A stretch of 64,000 bases of DNA from Martelella radicis. Lineage in GTDB: Bacteria; Pseudomonadota; Alphaproteobacteria; Rhizobiales; Rhizobiaceae. The translations under genes and the position numbers were made by a program. The stretch is taken from assembly GCF_014196625.1 (NCBI RefSeq), contig NZ_JACIDZ010000014.1, forward strand, positions 1 to 64,000, read 5' to 3'. The notes beneath the pieces are model-generated. The model saw nothing but the letters and a program-made list of their open reading frames with translations, was not told where the DNA came from and made no database searches. Shown here piece after piece: positions 35,619 through 45,274 of this stretch; the first letter of the stretch is position 1; every line of letters begins with the position of its first letter.

Positions 35619-38077
35619 GGAGACGATTCGAGCAGACACTCAAGACGGGTGATGCGCTGACATTGTGGGAGCTAGGCCCGATCATCGAGGCGGCATTTCC
35701 GGGCTATCCGGCTCCGGCCGGCGGGGAAATCGATTACGCGTTTCGCAATGGCACGCATCCCGCCCCCCCGCTGCCATGCCGCGTCGCCTTTGTGGCGGAA
35801 ATGAAAGGCCGGGCGTTACCGCCGCCAACGTTCTGGACACGCGACGGCTTCTACGCGCCCGAAGGCAACCCCAAGATTGAATTCAGCGAATTCGGCTACA
35901 CGCCGACGCATAAGCGCCGCTGGCTGCGCAATACGCTCAGCGTGGAAAAGACAGGCGACTATCGCTTCTCGGTTTCGACATGCGGCGGCGTGCGTCTGAG
36001 GGTCGACGACACGGAGGTCGTATTCGAGCCATACCAGCTCAACGGTTTCCAGGCGACAGAGATCACACTGCCGCTGAAGGCCGGCGAAAACGACATCCTC
36101 ATGCATATGGAGGAGCTGTTCGAGCGCGATACCAAATGGATTGTCGAGATCCACTATCTCGGCGAGGAAGAGATCGTTGCTGGCGTCGCGGCGGACGCCG
36201 AGCCGGAGAAGATAGCCGAAGTCAGCGCCCTTGCCGCCGAGGTCCGACCGGCGCGGGATTTCTTTGGCCGCGAACCCTTCATTCTGGTCTTCGACCGTCC
36301 CGCGAGCTTTGACGTCCCCGTCTCGGCCCGGATGATCTCCCACCAGCATGATCGCGCGGTGTTGCTCGATGTCGATGCCGTCCTGCGCGCCGGGGAACAT
36401 GAACTCGACCTCGGTCCGGCCGACAAGCTGCGCGAGGGCTTTCACCGCCTCGAACTCACGTTCGGCGCCGGGGATGTTGCGGTCGCCCGCTCAATCGATG
36501 CCGCCTTTCTGCGCGAAACAGAGCTCCGGCAAGCCGCCGAAACGGAAACCGAGCGCAAACGCGAGGCGCTTTTCCATGCGGCACGGCACGGCGCGCCACG
36601 GGTCGGCCGAGTTCTCTCGATGTTCGCGACCGACGAAATCGATCCGGTCGCCGTCGAAACGATCCTGCGCGATGCGCTGACAACGATCGAGGAGCGGCAT
36701 GACTGCTCCGATTTTTCCATGGTGCCGCTGCTCTGGGTGTGGGGGCATTACCGCGACAAGCTGACTGATGCGATGCGCGCGCGCGTCCGTCGCGCCATTC
36801 TCGAGTGGCGTTACTGGATCGACGAGCCCGGCAATGACGTGATGTGGTTCTGGAGCGAAAATCATGTGCTCTGCTTCCATGTCTCGCAGTATATAGCCGG
36901 CGCGCTGTTCCCCGACGCTATCTTTTCTTGCTCGGGGCGAACGGGCCGTGAGCAGCAGAAGACCGCCGAGGACCGCCTTCATCGCTGGTTCTCATCGATC
37001 GAGAAGCACGGTCTTGGCGAATGGAATTCCTCAGCCTACTACCCGATCGATTTTATCGGCATCTTCGGCCTTTACGGCTGGTGCGACGAGGCGCTGAAAA
37101 CCCGTTGCAAAGCGCTGCTTGACCGTATTTTCCTGATGACCGGGCTGCATACGCTGAAAGGGATTGCCGCCGGTTCACAGGGCCGCGCCTATGACAAGGA
37201 ACTCAAGGCTGGACCGCAGACCGAGCTCAGCCCGTTCTGCCAGGTGGCCTTTGGCGAGGGCTGGCTCAACAGCGGCGTCGCCGCCCTTCCGCTCTATTGC
37301 CTGAGCGATTACGAAGCGCCCGAAATGGCCCGAAAGGCAGCGCTCTGGTCAAAGCCGGACGGCATCATCGCGCATTACACACAAGGCCACGAGCATAGCG
37401 GCAAGCTCGCGCTCTACAAGAACGACAGGGCCATGCTTTCGAGCGTTGTCGAACATTCGCCGGGCAGAAAGGGTTTTCAGGAACACGTGGTCGATGTGCG
37501 GCTTTCCGGCCATCCGATGGCCAGGCTCTGGGTCAATCATCCGGGCGAACTCGATCCGTGGGGAACCAAGAGACCGTCATTCTGGTCCGGCAACGGTATT
37601 CTTCCTCAGGTCGGGCAGTATGGCGACACCGCCATGCTGATCTACGATCTCGGCGAAAACCCCGACGTGGACTTCGTGCATGCCTTTGCCGAACGCGACG
37701 GGTTGGACGCAGTCGAGACCGACGGGCATTGGCTCTTTGCCCGCGCCGGCGACGGCTATGTCGCGATATGGGCATCCGAGGAGATCGAGGCGGTCCGGAA
37801 AGGCGCCACCGCCGGACGCGAATTCAGGGCCGCTAGCCTTCGCTCCGGCTGGATGGTGCGCGTTGGCGGCGGCGATGGCAGGACAGGCTTCAAGAGCTTC
37901 ATGGCAGAGAACAAGGGAGCGCCACCGCAATTTGACGCGGATCGACGCGTTCTCGAAGTGACCCGCAGCGAGGGGCCAGAACTCGCTCTTGGCTGGAGCG
38001 AAGGCCTTTCCGTCGACGGCAGGCCAACCCCGTTCACAGCCCTGACCGTCATCCCGCAGATCAACTGGGGAGCGTGA
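35612..38077 (+). CDS. Unrecognised 821-residue toroid-type protein, candidate carbohydrate-active enzyme
   Basis: I do not recognise a named family. No signal peptide. Residues about 90-187 look like a PA14/beta-sandwich ligand domain (TGDYRFSVSTCGGVRLRVDD...LPLKAGENDILMHME). About 300-600 is helical and toroid-like: DVMWFWSENHVLCFH (409-423), GEWNSSAYYPIDF (470-482) and AAGSQGRAYDKE (518-529) supply conserved-looking His, Glu, Tyr, Arg candidates. The C-terminal part is beta-rich (RPSFWSGNGILPQVGQY near 653). This is the arrangement of heparinase/PL8-like lyases and some glycosidases. Next to a sugar ABC importer, a dehydrogenase and LacI, it is probably a cytoplasmic enzyme acting on an imported oligosaccharide. 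ATG 35612 has AAGG 8 bases upstream. Confidence 0.75.
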   Translation: MVRRRFEQTLKTGDALTLWELGPIIEAAFPGYPAPAGGEIDYAFRNGTHPAPPLPCRVAFVAEMKGRALPPPTFWTRDGFYAPEGNPKIEFSEFGYTPTHKRRWLRNTLSVEKTGDYRFSVSTCGGVRLRVDDTEVVFEPYQLNGFQATEITLPLKAGENDILMHMEELFERDTKWIVEIHYLGEEEIVAGVAADAEPEKIAEVSALAAEVRPARDFFGREPFILVFDRPASFDVPVSARMISHQHDRAVLLDVDAVLRAGEHELDLGPADKLREGFHRLELTFGAGDVAVARSIDAAFLRETELRQAAETETERKREALFHAARHGAPRVGRVLSMFATDEIDPVAVETILRDALTTIEERHDCSDFSMVPLLWVWGHYRDKLTDAMRARVRRAILEWRYWIDEPGNDVMWFWSENHVLCFHVSQYIAGALFPDAIFSCSGRTGREQQKTAEDRLHRWFSSIEKHGLGEWNSSAYYPIDFIGIFGLYGWCDEALKTRCKALLDRIFLMTGLHTLKGIAAGSQGRAYDKELKAGPQTELSPFCQVAFGEGWLNSGVAALPLYCLSDYEAPEMARKAALWSKPDGIIAHYTQGHEHSGKLALYKNDRAMLSSVVEHSPGRKGFQEHVVDVRLSGHPMARLWVNHPGELDPWGTKRPSFWSGNGILPQVGQYGDTAMLIYDLGENPDVDFVHAFAERDGLDAVETDGHWLFARAGDGYVAIWASEEIEAVRKGATAGREFRAASLRSGWMVRVGGGDGRTGFKSFMAENKGAPPQFDADRRVLEVTRSEGPELALGWSEGLSVDGRPTPFTALTVIPQINWGA

Positions 38078-38080
38078 AGC

Positions 38081-39193
38081 ATGGCCAGTCTTTCGATCGA
38101 AAACGTCACCAAGAACTTCGGCGCCGTCAAGGTCATCAAGGGTGTCGACCTTGAGGTCGAGGACGGCGAATTCGTCGTTCTCGTCGGCCCATCCGGTTGC
38201 GGAAAATCGACCCTGCTGCGCGTGATCGCCGGGCTTGAGGATGTCACCGGAGGCGACATCGCCGTCGGCGGGAAGCAGGTCACACGCCTCACCCCGGCCC
38301 AGCGGGAAATCGCGATGGTGTTCCAGTCCTATGCGCTCTATCCGCATATGAGCGTGCGCAAGAACCTGTCCTTCGGCCTTGAAAATCTCCGCATGAAGAA
38401 GTCGGAAATCGATGAACGGGTATCTCGCGCCGCCGGCATGCTTGGCCTCGATCCGTTCCTGGATCGGCGACCGAAGGCCCTTTCCGGCGGGCAGCGCCAG
38501 CGCGTTGCCATCGGGCGGGCGATCGTGCGCGAACCGACATTATTCCTGTTCGACGAGCCGCTTTCCAACCTCGATGCCAAATTGCGCGTGCAGACGCGCG
38601 GCGAAATCATCAATCTGCACCGCAAGCTCAAGTCAACGATGATCTATGTGACGCATGACCAGATCGAGGCCATGACCATGGCCGACCGCATCGTGGTCAT
38701 GCATGACGGCATCATGGAGCAGGTCGGCACACCGCTTGAACTTTTCGACGCGCCGGTCAACCTGTTCGTCGCTGGCTTCATCGGATCGCCCCGGATGAAC
38801 TTCTTCCCCGGAACGGTGCGCGGCATAAACGGCGAAAACATCACCGTCACGCTCGACCACCTCGGCTCCATCGTCCTGCCTTTCGCCACGGGCAGCGTTA
38901 CCGACGGGGAGCGTCTGGTTATCGGCGTCCGCCCCTCGCATACGAAAGTCAATGAAGGGCCATACGCGGTCGAGGTGCAGTATCAGGAAAGCCTCGGCAC
39001 AGAGACCTTCATTTACGGCAAGCTTGAAGGCGTGGAAGAACTGGTCACCCTGCATGTGCAGGATCACTTCCAATCCGAACCCGGTCAGCAACTGGCCTTC
39101 GACCTTCCGGTTGAGCGCGTGCATGTCTTCCGCGAGTCCGACGAGAAACGCGTGCCGACACGCACCGAGGCAGGCCAGGGAGGCGGCCGATGA
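38081..39193 (+). CDS. Sugar ABC transporter ATPase (UgpC-like)
   Basis: 370 residues. Walker A GPSGCGKST (36-44), FQSYALYPH Q-loop, LSGGQRQRVA signature, LFLFDEPLSNLD Walker B, VTHDQIEAMTM switch and a C-terminal TOBE-like domain (VIGVRPSHTKV). Starts 3 bases after the 821-residue protein gene and overlaps the permease gene by 4 bases. It is close in sequence to the ATPase at 18060-19145, and the two might substitute for each other. Confidence 0.94.
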   Translation: MASLSIENVTKNFGAVKVIKGVDLEVEDGEFVVLVGPSGCGKSTLLRVIAGLEDVTGGDIAVGGKQVTRLTPAQREIAMVFQSYALYPHMSVRKNLSFGLENLRMKKSEIDERVSRAAGMLGLDPFLDRRPKALSGGQRQRVAIGRAIVREPTLFLFDEPLSNLDAKLRVQTRGEIINLHRKLKSTMIYVTHDQIEAMTMADRIVVMHDGIMEQVGTPLELFDAPVNLFVAGFIGSPRMNFFPGTVRGINGENITVTLDHLGSIVLPFATGSVTDGERLVIGVRPSHTKVNEGPYAVEVQYQESLGTETFIYGKLEGVEELVTLHVQDHFQSEPGQQLAFDLPVERVHVFRESDEKRVPTRTEAGQGGGR

Positions 39194-40176
39194 CCAATCT
39201 CAGAGCGCTTCCCGGCATGACCTTTTCCTGGCTGGTCCGGCTGCTTGAAGTTCCCTTCGATCTGATTGAGCGGCTGATCGGCGGACGGCGCATGCCGTGG
39301 GCGTTCCTGGCGCCCAACATGGTCATCTTCGGCATATTCAGCTTTCTGCCGATCGCGCTACTGATCGGCTACGCCTTTACCGGCGGCTCGGACGTCCTGC
39401 TCGGGGACCGGCCTTTCGTCGGCCTGGAGAACTTTGCGAGGCTGTTCGACTGCGAGAATTACCTTTCGCCTTATACCTGCCGCGAGTCCTTTTTCTGGAT
39501 CGCGGTCAGGAATACCCTTTGGTATGTGACGATCAAGGTCACGGCAATGCTTGCCATTTCGCTGATGACGGCGATCATCCTCAACCGGATATGGTTCGGA
39601 AGAGGCTTTTTCCGCGCCGTGTTCTTCTATCCGGTTCTGCTCTCTCCCGTTGTCGTGGGACTGGTCTGGCAGTGGTTCCTCAACACCAACGGCCTTTTGA
39701 ACGCCTTTCTGGTGGAGCTCGGTTTCGAGCGCGTGATCTTCATGCTCGATATTTTCTGGTCGCGCTTCTTCGTGATCTTCGTGTCGATCTGGTTCCAGAT
39801 GGGCTTTTACACGCTCATCCTGCTTGCCGGACTGCAGGCAATCCCAAGCGACATCTATGAGGCGGCCGCCATTGACGGCACCCCGCGCTGGCGGGTCTTC
39901 ACCCGGATCACCCTGCCAATGCTGGCGCCCAATCTTGTCGTGGTCCTCGTGCTCCTGATGATCAGGGCGGTGCAGGTCTTCGATGAGGCCTATGTCCTGA
40001 CGAATGGCGGCGGGCCGGGCACCGCCAACACCTTCCTCGTCCAGTTCATCTACGAAACCGCCTTTGCCAGCGACCTGAAACTCTACGGCCTGGCATCCGC
40101 CGCATCGGTGGTCATGGGGTTCGTGCTTTTGATCCTGACGCTCGTGCAGCTCCAACTGGCTCGTAAAGCGGAGTAA
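39190..40176 (+). CDS. Sugar ABC transporter permease (MalF-like)
   Basis: 328 residues, six helices after an N-terminal cytoplasmic segment. Large periplasmic loop with LFDCENYLSPYTCRESF (two Cys that could form a disulfide). Coupling loop DIYEAAAIDGTPRWRVFTRI. ATGA overlap with the ATPase stop. Works with the next permease and the divergently encoded binding protein. Confidence 0.92.
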   Translation: MTNLRALPGMTFSWLVRLLEVPFDLIERLIGGRRMPWAFLAPNMVIFGIFSFLPIALLIGYAFTGGSDVLLGDRPFVGLENFARLFDCENYLSPYTCRESFFWIAVRNTLWYVTIKVTAMLAISLMTAIILNRIWFGRGFFRAVFFYPVLLSPVVVGLVWQWFLNTNGLLNAFLVELGFERVIFMLDIFWSRFFVIFVSIWFQMGFYTLILLAGLQAIPSDIYEAAAIDGTPRWRVFTRITLPMLAPNLVVVLVLLMIRAVQVFDEAYVLTNGGGPGTANTFLVQFIYETAFASDLKLYGLASAASVVMGFVLLILTLVQLQLARKAE

Positions 40177-40182
40177 AGATTC

Positions 40183-41229
40183 ATGCCTGTAAAAAGCTTT
40201 CTCGCACAGACCCGCGGCAAGAACGGACCGGATATCGCCGACTGGCTTTCCTGGTTCTGGCTGGTATTCGGGACGCTGCTGATTGCCATACCCGTCGCCT
40301 GGGCCGCGATCTCCTCGCTCAAACAACCCGCAGAGATCACCCGTTTTCCGCCGAGTTTCGTGCCCACGGCGCCGGCACAGGTGGAAGTTGCCGGTTACGA
40401 CAGGCCTCTGGGTCTGTGGGAGGTGAACATCGACGGCAACACGGAGGAGATGGCGCTCGTGCGGCGGATCGGCATCCAGGCCAGCATGGTCGACCCTGAA
40501 AATCCGGAGGAGACCGTCAACGTGCCGACGAGCGACATTCGCCCGTTGCTGGAACTGTCCATAGCGGCGAGCAACTACACAGAGCCGCTCGAACGCTTCA
40601 ACTTCCTGACCTATTTCAAGAATTCCGTGTTCGTCACCACGGTGGCAACCCTGCTTACCTTGCTGCTGAATGCAATGGCGGCATTTGCGCTCTCGAAATA
40701 TCGCTTCCGCGGACGCAATGCGGTATTCGTGCTGATCATCTCGACCTTGATGATTCCGCTTTCCGTGGTCATGGTCCCCGCATTCCTGGTGGTTGTAGGC
40801 CTCAACCTCATGGACAACCTCTGGGGCGTCATTCTTCCGACCATCGCAACCCCGACCGGCGTGTTCCTGTTGCGCCAGTACATGCTGACCATCCCCGATG
40901 AACTGATCGAGGCCGGCCGCATCGACGCTGCGAGCGAATTCCGCATCTTCTGGCGGATCGTTCTGCCGCTGACGGCGCCAGCGCTTGCGGTATTGGCGAT
41001 TTTCTCGGTGATCTGGCGCTGGAACGATTTTCTCTGGCCGCTGATCGTTCTGATCCGTCCGGAAAATTTCACGCTCCAGGTCGGCCTCAACGCCTTCAAG
41101 GGCCAATATCAGGTCCAGTGGCACTATATTCTGGCGATGACGATGCTGAGCCTTGCGCCGGTCACAATCATCTTTGTATTTCTTCAGCGCTACATTACCG
41201 CTGGCATCGCCAATACCGGCATCAAGTAG
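40183..41229 (+). CDS. Sugar ABC transporter permease (MalG-like)
   Basis: 348 residues, longer than the usual 280 because of a periplasmic insertion of about 90 residues after the first helix (PPSFVPTAPAQVEVAGYDR to about NYTEPLERFN). Coupling loop ELIEAGRIDAASEFRIFWRI and VLPLTAPAL. Such extended loops occur in permeases for alpha-glucoside or acidic sugars. GGAG ribosome site, 6 bases after the previous stop. Confidence 0.92.
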   Translation: MPVKSFLAQTRGKNGPDIADWLSWFWLVFGTLLIAIPVAWAAISSLKQPAEITRFPPSFVPTAPAQVEVAGYDRPLGLWEVNIDGNTEEMALVRRIGIQASMVDPENPEETVNVPTSDIRPLLELSIAASNYTEPLERFNFLTYFKNSVFVTTVATLLTLLLNAMAAFALSKYRFRGRNAVFVLIISTLMIPLSVVMVPAFLVVVGLNLMDNLWGVILPTIATPTGVFLLRQYMLTIPDELIEAGRIDAASEFRIFWRIVLPLTAPALAVLAIFSVIWRWNDFLWPLIVLIRPENFTLQVGLNAFKGQYQVQWHYILAMTMLSLAPVTIIFVFLQRYITAGIANTGIK

Positions 41230-41247
41230 ATCAGGAGTGTCAAAATC

Positions 41248-42324
41248 TTGGCGAAGACGACAAAAGGTCCGGGATCGAAGCCCCGGGTCGGCCTCAAGGA
41301 CATCGCCCAAAGCGCCAATGTCTCGATCAGCACGGTCTCACACGTCATCAACCGGACCGCGCCAATCTCCGAGGATGTGCGCGAACGGGTCATGCAGGCG
41401 GCACGTGAAACCGGCTATCTCGGCCTGCGCAGGGAGCGGGAAGCGCGCGGCGGCATCCGAAAGGTGCTGCTCGCCTCTTCGGCCTACGGCCTTGCCGAAA
41501 ATGACAACAACCTGTTCCTGTGGAGCATCTTGTCCGCGCTTCGGGCACGATGTGAACAGATCGGCGTCAAGCTTCTCCCTCACTCGCCGCCGGGCGATCA
41601 TCTGAGCGCCGAGGGCATCATTCGTGCTGCCAATGACGAACGCGCCGACGGCGTTCTGCTCATTCACGACGATCGGCGCGAATTGCTGGCGCTGCTCAGC
41701 GAACGCCGGGAGGAATTGCCGCCGGTCGTCCTGATCAACGGCGAGGATCCCGACATGGGCATCGATACGGTCTCGCCCCAGAACCGTTTCGCCGCGTTCA
41801 AGGCCACACGATGGCTGACGGAGATCGGTCACCGCAACATCCTGCATGTTACCTGGCACGGCAGAACGACGATCTCGCGGCGGCGAGACGGATTTCTTGA
41901 CGGCATGGCAGAGATCGGGGTCAGGCCCGAGAATGCGCCGATCTTCGCCTTTTCCGGTCCAGACGCCTGGCGCGCCCAACCCTTCCTATCGGACAAGCTG
42001 ATCGAACAGGTTCGGTCCGAGAACATCACCGCGATCTTCTGCGGGGCCGACGATGTCGCGCTCCGGGTCCACAGATCCCTTCACAAGGCCGGATACAAAG
42101 TGCCGGAAGACATATCGCTCATGGGGTTCGACAATATCGTCCATGCGGAAATGAGTTCGCCTCCGCTCGCCTCTGTCGCCGTTCCGGTCGGCCATATCGG
42201 TCCTGTCGCCCTGAAACTGCTCGAGGAGCGTCTGAGCGAGTCCTTCGGACCATCCGCGCCCGCACGACGGGTTGAACTCGCCTGCACGCTGATAAAACGC
42301 GCAAGCGTGGCGCCGTTGCGATAG
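41248..42324 (+). CDS. LacI-family regulator of the second sugar system
   Basis: 358 residues. HTH VGLKDIAQSANVSISTVSHV (14-33) followed by the hinge and a periplasmic-binding-type effector domain ending in LMGFDNIVHAEMSSPPLASV, the standard LacI/GalR C-terminal pattern. The start is TTG at 41248 with AGGAG about 11 bases upstream; there is no ATG before the HTH. Cotranscribed with the importer, so likely an autoregulated repressor of both arms. Confidence 0.9.
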   Translation: MAKTTKGPGSKPRVGLKDIAQSANVSISTVSHVINRTAPISEDVRERVMQAARETGYLGLRREREARGGIRKVLLASSAYGLAENDNNLFLWSILSALRARCEQIGVKLLPHSPPGDHLSAEGIIRAANDERADGVLLIHDDRRELLALLSERREELPPVVLINGEDPDMGIDTVSPQNRFAAFKATRWLTEIGHRNILHVTWHGRTTISRRRDGFLDGMAEIGVRPENAPIFAFSGPDAWRAQPFLSDKLIEQVRSENITAIFCGADDVALRVHRSLHKAGYKVPEDISLMGFDNIVHAEMSSPPLASVAVPVGHIGPVALKLLEERLSESFGPSAPARRVELACTLIKRASVAPLR

Positions 42325-42399
42325 GCAGATATTCCCGCTGTCACACGTTGGCGGCTCTGCCATGATCGCGCGGCAGGCCCTGCCCAGCCTTGGCCGGCC

Positions 42400-43131
42400 T
42401 CAGCCGATGACAAGGCCAAACCCCGCTGCTGCGAGAACGCTCCAGATGACGTAAAGCACCTTGATGCGGGAAATGCGGCCGCCGAGCAGGCTGCCGAAGG
42501 CCAACCCGCAAAGCATGGCGGGAAGGCACCAGACAATCAGGTGCAGGGTTTCCCTCCGCGCGTAGTAGCCCGTGCTCAAGAACCATGAGAACCGGCAGAC
42601 GCCGATACTCAGGATGAACAGGCTGATCGTCGCCCTGAACGTCCTGTGATCCGGCAGACGCCGCGAGAGATAGACAGAATAGATCGGACCGCCGGTACCG
42701 AACAGCGCGGTAAAAATGCCGCCGGAAAGACCGGTAGGGATTGCCCAGCGGCTCGATACGGGGCCGCCGGCCGGCCGTTTGAGAAAGTTCAAGCCGGAAT
42801 AGGCAAGCAGGAACACACCGAGCGTCAACCTCAAAGCACGCTCCGGCGCATAGTGGAAGACCACAAGCCCGAGCGCGATACCGACCGCGCAGAAGGGCGC
42901 AAGCCGGGCCAGCTCAGCAAAGTCCGCCAATTTTCGGCCACGCACGCCGACGAGGAAGCCGGCCAGGATATCGAGCACCTGCATCACCGGCGAAGCGGTG
43001 GTGATCGGCAGAAAAAAGGCGAGCAACGGCAGCGCGGTGATGGTTGAACCGAAACCCGTCAGCCCGTAGACGGCATAGCCGAAAAAGATGATCGGCGCCG
43101 CCAGAAGGAACGCATCCGGTTGCTCGAGCAT
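42400..43131 (-). CDS. TauE/SafE-family membrane transporter
   Basis: 243 residues, about eight membrane helices in two repeats. The repeat motifs GLTGFGSTITALPLLAFF and GLSGGIFTALFGTGGPIYSVY are the TauE/SafE signature. Family members export small anions such as sulfite or sulfoacetate, or are associated with CoA/sulfonate metabolism. Starts 3 bases after the acyl-CoA ligase stop, so it is the last gene of that operon; it may export an end product. Confidence 0.88.
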   Translation of the reverse strand: MLEQPDAFLLAAPIIFFGYAVYGLTGFGSTITALPLLAFFLPITTASPVMQVLDILAGFLVGVRGRKLADFAELARLAPFCAVGIALGLVVFHYAPERALRLTLGVFLLAYSGLNFLKRPAGGPVSSRWAIPTGLSGGIFTALFGTGGPIYSVYLSRRLPDHRTFRATISLFILSIGVCRFSWFLSTGYYARRETLHLIVWCLPAMLCGLAFGSLLGGRISRIKVLYVIWSVLAAAGFGLVIG

Positions 43132-43134
43132 GGC

Positions 43135-45264
43135 TCAGCGACTGGATGCTTCAGGCGGCGCGTCGTTCAGGATCATGACGCAGTCCACCACGCGCGGCCC
43201 GCTCTTGCCGACAAGCACGGGGTTGAGATCCAGTTCAAGAAGACGCGGCGCCATCGCATCCGCCCATTGCGACAGCTTGGCCAGCAGGTCGGCGATTTCG
43301 TCGCGGTCGACGGCCGGCTTGCCGCGCACGCCGTCGAGGATCGCGCCCATCCGCAGTTCCGAAAGCATGAGGGCGGCCTCATGGCGGTCAAAGGGCGCCT
43401 TGCGGAAGGTGACATCCTTCAGCACCTCCACGAGCACGCCGCCTAGACCGACCATGACGATCATGCCGAAAACCGGATCACGGCTCACGCCGACGACGAG
43501 TTCGACATGTCCTTGCGACATCTCCTGAACCAGGATGCCGGACAGACGGGCCTTCGGCATGTTCTCCTTCGCCCGCGACACCAGTGTCCGGTATCCCTCT
43601 CGGATCGCGGCTTCGCTGTCGACGCCGAGAATGATGCCTCCCATGTCCGACTTGTGCAGGATATCGGGCGATTCGACCTTCAGAGCGACAGCGCCGCCAT
43701 TCCCGCGCCACAGTGCGACGGCGGCATCCTCGTCTCCGGCAAGCGCGACGTTGGCCATCGGAATGCCGGCGGCGGCAAGGAGAGCGGATGCCTCGACCGT
43801 CGGCTGGACGCCGCTTGGCGCCTTGGGCACGGGTGGCGAGAGGCGTGACTTTGCCGGGCCGGCGTCGGCTTTTCGCTCGCTTTGCCCATAGCGCGCGAGT
43901 GCTGCTGCGGCCTCGACCGCCCGTTCTCCGGCGGAAAACACCGGAATGCCGAGCGCGCCCAGCCCCTTCGCTGCCGCCTCGGGCGCGGCGACCCAGCAGA
44001 CAAGGAACGGTTTTTCCGTGTGGTCCCTGATCTCGGCGAATATCTTCAACAGCGCATCGACATAGCCAGTCATGAGTTGCAGCCAGACGATCGCGACATC
44101 AATTGCGGGATCGTCGAGCATGGCAACGACGGATTCACTCAAGAGTTCCGGCCGGGCAACGAACTGGCCGGTCACATCGACCGGATTTCCGGCAGCGCCG
44201 AAGGCCGGCATCACCGATGCGAGTTTTGCCTGTGTTTGCGTGCCGAGATGGGGAACGGCAAGCCCGACCTCCTCCGCACGGTCGGCCATCATCACGCCGG
44301 CGCCGCCCGATTGCGTGGCGATGCCGAGCCCGTTTCCGCCGGCGCGACGGGCCTGGCAGAATACCTCCATCATGTCCAGCATCTGCTCCTCGTTGCGCGC
44401 GCGGAGGATGCCATATTGCCGGGCCACCGCATCGAAAACCGCATCGGAGACCGCCAGCGCCCCGGTGTGCGAGGCGGCGGCGCGCGCGCCGGATTCCATC
44501 CGTCCGACCTTGGTCAGAATGAGCGGCTTGCCGAGTGCGCGACATTTCTGAGCAAGCTTCACCAGCGCCTCGCCATCGGAGATGCCTTCGAGATAGCCGG
44601 CGGCGACCTTGACGCGCGGATCCTCGACGACCGCCATCATCAGCTCGGCAAAGTCGAGGTCGGCCTGGTTCCCGGTGTTGACGAAGTATCCAAGGCCCAG
44701 CCCGCGCCTGCGCGCAAGCGCCGCGATCGCCGTGCCGAACGCGCCGGACTGGGTGACGAAGGCGACCGGGCCCGCCCCGGTGTCACCGTCCGCATACTGG
44801 CTGAACGTGGCATAGACGTTTTCGAAGGCGTTGATGAAGCCGAGGCAGTTGGGCCCGAGCAGGATCACGCGGGCCGCTTTCGCCGTGTCCGCGAGTTCCT
44901 GTTCAAGCGCCTTGCCGTCCGGCCCCATCTCGCCGAAGCCGGAACTGAAGATAACCGCTGCGCGGATGCCTTTCCTCCCCAGTTGCCGAATGCAATCGCA
45001 GACGAGCGCCGCCGGCAACGCGATGATCGCCAGATCGGCGGCACGCGGAAGCGAGGCAATATCGGGATAGCAGGCAAGCCCCGCAATCTCACGGTATTTC
45101 GGGTTTACCGGAAGGATCTCGCCGCCATAGCCCTTGTCGATCAGGTGTTTGAGCGGGCGTCCGTTGACCTTGGAGAAATCGGCCGAAGCGCCGATGACGG
45201 CGACTGACCGCGGGTTGACGAGCTGTCGGATGACCGCCGCGCGGTCGGGGTTCATGAACGTCAT
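43135..45264 (-). CDS. NDP-forming acyl-CoA ligase (acetate-CoA ligase family)
   Basis: 709 residues in one chain: CoA-binding domain (SVAVIGASADFSKVNG, NPKYREIAGLACYPDI), succinyl-CoA-synthetase-like domains with the phosphohistidine His266 in ASHTGALAVSD, and a C-terminal ATP-grasp domain (about 480-700; KVESPDILHKSDMGG, LELDLNPVLVG). Converts a carboxylic acid to its CoA thioester with ATP hydrolysis to ADP. Probably the activating step for the substrate imported by the TRAP system. It begins 10 bases after the dehydrogenase stop. Confidence 0.93.
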   Translation of the reverse strand: MTFMNPDRAAVIRQLVNPRSVAVIGASADFSKVNGRPLKHLIDKGYGGEILPVNPKYREIAGLACYPDIASLPRAADLAIIALPAALVCDCIRQLGRKGIRAAVIFSSGFGEMGPDGKALEQELADTAKAARVILLGPNCLGFINAFENVYATFSQYADGDTGAGPVAFVTQSGAFGTAIAALARRRGLGLGYFVNTGNQADLDFAELMMAVVEDPRVKVAAGYLEGISDGEALVKLAQKCRALGKPLILTKVGRMESGARAAASHTGALAVSDAVFDAVARQYGILRARNEEQMLDMMEVFCQARRAGGNGLGIATQSGGAGVMMADRAEEVGLAVPHLGTQTQAKLASVMPAFGAAGNPVDVTGQFVARPELLSESVVAMLDDPAIDVAIVWLQLMTGYVDALLKIFAEIRDHTEKPFLVCWVAAPEAAAKGLGALGIPVFSAGERAVEAAAALARYGQSERKADAGPAKSRLSPPVPKAPSGVQPTVEASALLAAAGIPMANVALAGDEDAAVALWRGNGGAVALKVESPDILHKSDMGGIILGVDSEAAIREGYRTLVSRAKENMPKARLSGILVQEMSQGHVELVVGVSRDPVFGMIVMVGLGGVLVEVLKDVTFRKAPFDRHEAALMLSELRMGAILDGVRGKPAVDRDEIADLLAKLSQWADAMAPRLLELDLNPVLVGKSGPRVVDCVMILNDAPPEASSR

Positions 45265-45274
45265 GGTACTGACC

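Noticed and set aside
39358-41310. Leftward frame of 650 codons across two permease genes
   Set aside because: Highly charged His/Arg/Asp/Glu composition arises from reverse reading of membrane-helix codons; it spans three gene boundaries without punctuation.
43882-45207. Rightward frame of 441 codons opposite the CoA ligase
   Set aside because: The ligase on the other strand has all family motifs; this one has no ribosome site or domain.
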